A program made the translations under genes and the position numbers. The notes under the pieces were generated by a model that made no database searches, had not been told where the DNA came from, and was given only the letters and a program-made list of their open reading frames with translations. A DNA stretch of 64,000 nucleotides. Source: Platynereis dumerilii. Its lineage: Eukaryota > Annelida > Polychaeta > Phyllodocida > Nereididae. Of this stretch, positions 60,154 to 64,000 are shown one piece after another. Within the stretch, counting starts at the first letter, position 1. Each line of letters begins with the position of its first letter. The stretch spans positions 58,705,514 to 58,769,513 of the forward strand of contig JAPTHN010000005.1 in the NCBI GenBank assembly GCA_026936325.1. The letters are read 5' to 3'.

Positions 60154-62100
60154 ATGGGACCAAAGAGGAGAAAGGGCACCGTCGTCACCAGGGCACCAAC
60201 CAAGCTCAGCACCAGGTCAACACTCCACACTCCTGGGAGCACTCCAGTGACAACTCCAGCTACAACTCCAGCTGCAACTCCTCTCCATGAACCTTCAGAT
60301 GCTGCAGTGACTGCCTTCTTTACTACAGCCATGGCAGACCTCTCTCTACCTGGGCTCTACACCTCCACTACAGCTGGCAGCCAGACGAAGACCACCACTT
60401 CAACCACCAAAGCCACTGTCGTCAGCGAGACCATCTTCGAGGGCCGGCCAGAAGACAACACAACAGAAGAAGATTCTTCAGTTGAACTCTTTGAAGAGGA
60501 AGGAGACAAGCCTGCTGACAAGCCTGCCAAGCCTGCTGCCAAGCCTGCTGACAAGCCTGCCAAGCCTGCTGCCAAGCCTGCTGCCAAGCCTGCTGCCAAG
60601 CCTGCTGCCAAGCCTGCTGACAAGCCTGCTGCCAAGTCTTCCACGGGTCTTCCAGAGCCTACTGCCAGGTCTACTCCAAAGAAGCAGACTCCAAAGAAGC
60701 AGACTCCAAAGAAGCAGACTCCAAAGAAGCAGACTCCGAAGAAGCAGACTCCCAAGAAAACAGCAGAGAGCCAGCCTGTTCTTGCTCTAGACAGAGTGGC
60801 CATCCATGAGGACACCTTCGAGGAGGAAGAAGAAGACTCTGCTGATGACACCCCTGCAGCTGCTGAAGCCAAGTCCAAGGGCAAGAAGGGCAAAGGGAAG
60901 GCCCCCAAGCCAAACATCCGCAACAACCTGGGCATCACAGCTGAACAAGAAGATGACCTCATCAACTGGTACAAGGAGCATCCTGTGCTGTACATGAAGG
61001 GGACCAGAGGCTACAAGGGGAACGAGAAGCTGCTGCTGGACTCAGAAAAAGCAAAGGAGCTGGGCCCCAAGTACACCTCCCAGGACATCTTCAACTGGAG
61101 GAAGACAGTGCGCACTCACTTCTCCAGACTCGTCAGGCCTGAAGCTTCAGGAGCCGCCAGGAAGGAGACGCTCACAGAGAGGGACCAGTACATCCTGAAC
61201 AACTGTCGGTTCCTGAAGGACTCCATCGTCCACAAGCCAGGGAAGGAGCTGTCCGCCATCTCTCAACTGTCTGCCAACCGGCCAGCCTCAGACTCCGATG
61301 ATGAAAGCTACAACCCTGAGGATTCCCTGCCAGCTTCCTATGACATGCCGGACCTGCCACCTGAACAGCCAGCACAGGACAGACCTGACAGCCAGCAGTC
61401 CCAAGTCTTCCCTGGAGCACCAAAGCCTGGAGCCGCTGCCAAGGGAACCAAGAGGAAGGCCCCAGGAGATGAAGCCATGCACTCCGCCATGCACGTCATC
61501 GCAGGCAGCATGCAAGCCATGTCCTCCGCCAAGAAAATCCTGAAAGGCTCTGGCTGCAAGATGTGCCCCGACCACCAGGAGTTGACACCCGACCAGGAGT
61601 ACTGGAGGATGAAGTGCCAGGACCTCTACCACGTGGGAGTGCACGCCAGCCCTGAAATCAGGAGGCAGATGGTCAGGACCATTGCAGAGGCCGCCCTCTA
61701 CTGGGATGATGAGGTCACCCGCCAGTCAAGACAGCATCAGGAGCACACCTTCCAGCCTCCTCATCCTCCTCAGCGCCTGCAGATGCCACCTCCTCCTCAT
61801 CCTCCTCCTTCTTCGACGTATGTGCCATCACACCACCAGCACCATCCCCAGGCTTCCAGCAGCAGCCATCACTACCAGCAGCACCAGCCCAGGGAAGGAG
61901 GATCCTCCAGGCAGACTCCCAGCTACACCCCGATGCAGCCCAGCCACTCCACCATGACACTGATGATGGATGCACAGGACAGCCCAGAGAAGTACGGCTA
62001 CCCCCCTGGACCCAGCTTTGGTCAACCGGCCGCCCATCACCAGCACCAGCCTTCCCCTTCGCCCAGTTGGACTTCAGGTCTCCTTTCTCCACGAAAGTAG
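60154..62100 (+). CDS. Harbinger MADF/Myb-SANT-like DNA-binding protein
   Basis: A 648-codon unspliced frame. In Harbinger elements this second protein binds subterminal DNA and helps bring the transposase to the nucleus and to the ends. Layout: PKRRKG near the N-terminus (possible NLS); a Thr/Pro-rich stretch; acidic residues about 100-117; Ala/Lys/Pro repeats about 118-162 (12- and 15-bp DNA units, 60508-60637); six TPKKQ repeats about 173-202 (15-bp DNA unit, 60673-60762); an acidic patch then KSKGKKGKGK; a MADF-like domain about 262-328 (AEQEDDLINWYKEHPVLY ... DIFNWRKTVRTHFSRL, with spaced Trp/Tyr/Phe); a C-terminal conserved part about 442-524 with a CxxC and the MHSAMHVIAGSMQAM helix; a His/Gln/Pro-rich tail. 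The start has a TATA box upstream. It could also be labelled Myb/SANT-like. Confidence 0.85.
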   Translation: MGPKRRKGTVVTRAPTKLSTRSTLHTPGSTPVTTPATTPAATPLHEPSDAAVTAFFTTAMADLSLPGLYTSTTAGSQTKTTTSTTKATVVSETIFEGRPEDNTTEEDSSVELFEEEGDKPADKPAKPAAKPADKPAKPAAKPAAKPAAKPAAKPADKPAAKSSTGLPEPTARSTPKKQTPKKQTPKKQTPKKQTPKKQTPKKTAESQPVLALDRVAIHEDTFEEEEEDSADDTPAAAEAKSKGKKGKGKAPKPNIRNNLGITAEQEDDLINWYKEHPVLYMKGTRGYKGNEKLLLDSEKAKELGPKYTSQDIFNWRKTVRTHFSRLVRPEASGAARKETLTERDQYILNNCRFLKDSIVHKPGKELSAISQLSANRPASDSDDESYNPEDSLPASYDMPDLPPEQPAQDRPDSQQSQVFPGAPKPGAAAKGTKRKAPGDEAMHSAMHVIAGSMQAMSSAKKILKGSGCKMCPDHQELTPDQEYWRMKCQDLYHVGVHASPEIRRQMVRTIAEAALYWDDEVTRQSRQHQEHTFQPPHPPQRLQMPPPPHPPPSSTYVPSHHQHHPQASSSSHHYQQHQPREGGSSRQTPSYTPMQPSHSTMTLMMDAQDSPEKYGYPPGPSFGQPAAHHQHQPSPSPSWTSGLLSPRK

Positions 62101-62322
62101 AAGACCAGATGCAGCAAAGACAACAAAAAACCTTGGCCCTTTTAAGGGCCACCAAATCCTCCCAAAAGGGCAGGCCACGTACACATCTTATGTTGACAAA
62201 AAAAAAAGAGCTTGTGTTGACCGAAAAGAGCCAAAAAAGAGCAAAAAAAACGTTGACAATCCCCAAAAAAAAAGTCCCCTAAAAAAAAAGTCCCCCAAAA
62301 CAAAAGTCCGGTCCTGGCCTTC

Positions 62323-62328
62323 ATTAAA
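62323..62328 (+). terminator. Possible poly(A) signal of the MADF gene
   Basis: ATTAAA (in TTCATTAAAAGT) lies about 220 bp after the stop codon. It is a known variant of AATAAA; placement is plausible but unproven. Confidence 0.35.
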
Positions 62329-62395
62329 AGTAATCACCTTCATAAAAGCAAGGTGCTAGTTCCCCCTTTCTTTGCCCCAAAACATACCAAGTGCA

Positions 62396-62577
62396 GCACT
62401 AGTACAAGTGCTGCATTCTTTGGTATAAACATATTTTTATTGCACTAGTACAAGTGCATGAATTTCTTAATTAAAATGTAATGCACTAGTACAAGTGCTT
62501 TGCTTTTAAAAATTGTGTTGGTTGGTTGCACTAGTACAAGTGCATCACTTTGTAATTTCACTTGTCTAGCTCAAGTG
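62396..62577. repeat. Four identical 16-bp near-palindromes between convergent genes
   Basis: GCACTAGTACAAGTGC occurs exactly at 62396-62411, 62442-62457, 62483-62498 and 62528-62543 (spacings 46, 41, 45). A relaxed fifth, CACTTGTCTAGCTCAAGTG, is at 62559-62577. Each is palindromic but for one base pair. They lie between the 3' ends of the two transposon genes. A bound-protein array, an insulator or overlapping 3' ends are possible roles. Confidence 0.85.
62436..62441 (-). terminator. Possible poly(A) signal of the transposase gene
   Basis: AATAAA on the minus strand (TTTATT on +), about 490 bp past the transposase stop codon and next to the second 16-bp palindrome. Confidence 0.4.
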
Positions 62578-62584
62578 GCAGGTA

Positions 62585-62736
62585 GATAGCTAGATAGCTA
62601 GCTAGATAGATAGAAAGATAGATAGCTAGATAGATAGCTAGATAGATAGCTTGATAGATGGAACACAATGCTCGTTACATATATACACTGCAGCAAAAGA
62701 AAAGCAGTTGTCGTCACTTTGCAGGGATTGGACTTG

Positions 62737-62791
<55 letters not shown>

Positions 62792-62822
62792 GGATGGAGG
62801 GATTGATTGATTGATTGATTTT
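62585..62822. repeat. GATA/GCTA and GATT microsatellites
   Basis: Mixed GATA/GCTA repeats at 62585-62660, pure (GATA) run at 62739-62790, (GATT)n at 62802-62820. They separate the two transposon genes. Confidence 0.9.
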
Positions 62823-62926
62823 TGGGCTTGTTTTGTCAACATAGGATGTGTACATGGCCAGCTCAATTGGGAGGATTTGGTGGCCCTTAAAAGGACCTGG
62901 GGTTTGTTGTTTTGAATGCATCTTCT

Positions 62927-64000
62927 TCAGATTTTCTCCAACTGCCAAGGGACACTTCCTGCCGGACTGTTGACCCAGTCACGTAGGTAGTCTCGAGCAG
63001 CCTTGGCATCTCTGGAGGCATTTCCGTGTCGAAGTGGTTCTCCTAGGTCTCCTAATTGACGGTCTCCCCTCCAAACTCCTTCAGTGACGTCATGTGTCTG
63101 TGGATCTTCTCTGTCCATCACTTCATTGTCACGGGCATGGTGGACGCCTACTCTGTCTCGCAGAATGTTGTGTAGAACACAAGCAGCCATTGTGATGTAT
63201 GTCACTCTTGTAGGTCGTTGGGGCATGGTGGTCAGGAAGCATCTGAACCTGTTTGACAGCAGACCGAAGGCATTCTCCACCACTCTCCTGGCTCTTGAAA
63301 TCCTGTAATTGTAGACTCTGGAAGGAATGTCAAGGTTCTTTCTTGGCACTGGTTTGAGCAGCCATGTCTTCAGGGGAAATGCCTCGTCACCCACGATGTA
63401 ATATGGGAAAGGATTGTCTTCTGTGCCAGGTAGAGGTTCTGGAGGTGGTAGGCCTAGATCTTCCTCGTCCAGGAGTTGTCGAAGTACTGTGTCCCTGAAG
63501 ACGCCGCCATCAGATGCACTTCCTTGACAGCCAGCCTGCACATAGATGAACTTGTAGTTGGCATCAACGAGGGCCATCAGGACAATGGAGTGAAATCCCT
63601 TGTAGTTGTAGAACAAGGAGCCTGCAGCCTTGGGACATCGGATTGCGACGTGCTTGCCATCCAGAGCTCCAATGCAGTTGGGCAAGTTCCATTTCCTCTC
63701 AAAAGCCTTGGCTATCTCCTTCCATCTTTCAGGCTGTGTGGGTAGTGCCAGCTGTCTTTCGAAGGCATGAACGATGGCAAGGCAGACCTCAGGGATGAAG
63801 TTGCAGATGGTGTTGGGTGCCACACGGAAAGCATAAGCTAGGGACTTGTAGCTGTTTCCTGTTGCCATGTACCGCAGGGTGATAGCCAACTTCAGACCAG
63901 GTTCCAAAGCCCTCCTCATGTTGGTGTCTTGCTTAGCGATGAGTGGTCCAACAGCTTCCAGGATTTCAGCAAAGATGGCAGGGGGCATTCTAGTGTAGTT
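62927..64000 (-). CDS. HARBI1-type PIF/Harbinger transposase (5' end off the window)
   Basis: The DDE transposase cuts and rejoins the element's ends. The frame ends at a stop at 62927-62929. The first ATG in view is at 63988, but codons before it (N-Y-T-R) stay open to the edge and family proteins usually have more sequence before the MPPAIF-like part, so the true start is outside. Counting from that ATG: a helix-turn-helix-like region about 45-70 (SYKSLAYAFRVAPNTICNF); catalytic D110 in GALDGKHVAI, D201 in YYIVGDEAFPL and E238 in RARRVVENAFG; also SASDGGVFRDT at 157-167. All three catalytic residues are present, no stops or frameshifts. It is related to the domesticated HARBI1 protein, but the neighbouring MADF gene and repeats say it is a transposon copy. 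Confidence 0.94.
   Translation of the reverse strand, partial: NYTRMPPAIFAEILEAVGPLIAKQDTNMRRALEPGLKLAITLRYMATGNSYKSLAYAFRVAPNTICNFIPEVCLAIVHAFERQLALPTQPERWKEIAKAFERKWNLPNCIGALDGKHVAIRCPKAAGSLFYNYKGFHSIVLMALVDANYKFIYVQAGCQGSASDGGVFRDTVLRQLLDEEDLGLPPPEPLPGTEDNPFPYYIVGDEAFPLKTWLLKPVPRKNLDIPSRVYNYRISRARRVVENAFGLLSNRFRCFLTTMPQRPTRVTYITMAACVLHNILRDRVGVHHARDNEVMDREDPQTHDVTEGVWRGDRQLGDLGEPLRHGNASRDAKAARDYLRDWVNSPAGSVPWQLEKI

Larger units (their letters stand above)
59432..64000. mobile_element. PIF/Harbinger transposon, right end off the window
   Basis: It contains the two genes typical of the superfamily, a Myb/MADF-like DNA-binding protein and a HARBI1-type transposase, in convergent orientation. 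The left limit is a guess: a base-composition break and GGCTAGTTCTCACGGAGACG after TTAAT at 59432, where TTA could be the 3-bp target site. The right TIR lies beyond 64000, so the TIR pair and target duplication cannot be checked. Both frames are uninterrupted here and codon use is far more GC-rich than in the host flank, which suggests a recently active, possibly autonomous copy. Confidence 0.8.

Noticed and set aside
60357-60995. 212-codon minus frame opposite the MADF gene
   Set aside because: It is the antisense shadow of the KPA/TPKK repeats (Leu/Ala/Gly/Val-rich, Cys-Phe-Phe-Gly-Val repeats) and no promoter or splice signals fit.
61715-62266. 183-codon minus frame over the MADF 3' end
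   Set aside because: Composition and phase match the shadow of the His/Pro-rich coding tail; no family motif.
62598-62948. 116-codon minus frame overlapping the transposase 3' end
   Set aside because: Mostly microsatellite translation; the transposase frame ends in a well-placed stop at 62927.

Overview
The window is visibly AT-rich, repeat-dense animal DNA: split exon-like open frames, tRNA-derived SINEs, Tc1/mariner, hAT-like and PIF/Harbinger DNA transposons, and many tetranucleotide microsatellites. Nothing looks bacterial. An aquatic invertebrate is the most natural guess, but the sequence alone does not name the species. Only two long reading frames are convincing genes. Both belong to one PIF/Harbinger transposon at the right edge (about 59.43-64.0 kb, running off the window): a MADF/Myb-like DNA-binding protein on the + strand (60154-62100) and a HARBI1-type DDE transposase on the - strand (62927 to the edge). 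They are convergent and separated by four identical 16-bp near-palindromes plus GATA microsatellites.

From about 6.9 to 41.5 kb the DNA is a tandem array of diverged units of roughly 6-10 kb each. There are four clear copies (about 8.06-17.5, 18.9-24.5, 24.7-31.9 and 32.2-41.5 kb) plus a partial earlier one (6.9-7.5 kb). I named the conserved blocks A to I in + strand order. Several blocks look like exons with splice signals, but open frames occur on both strands and the copies carry different lesions. I read the array as a decayed duplicated gene cluster, or a rapidly evolving one, and cannot assign a function or a certain strand. Comparing units gives empty sites that define and date several insertions: a mariner relic (14.0-15.0 kb), a hAT-type MITE (15.81-16.06), a long-TIR foldback element (17.58-18.88), a TIR element with a nested MITE (27.3-28.7), a SINE with an 11-bp target duplication (31.23-31.52), a Tc1/mariner relic (35.69-36.67) and a 1.33-kb element carrying a 207-bp satellite (39.25-40.58).

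From 41.8 to 59.4 kb there is mostly interspersed repeat: a 1.33-kb element with perfect 23-bp TIRs, two SINE families whose 3' tails are (ATCC)n or (TATC)n microsatellites, a small MITE full of TGGCCTAAGTC words, and two 112-bp hairpin repeats. Candidate host exons, all modest in confidence, are at 253-315, 485-691 and 5704-5869 (+) and 54901-54989 (-, first coding exon). No RNA gene, CRISPR array, LTR element or virus-like element was recognised.
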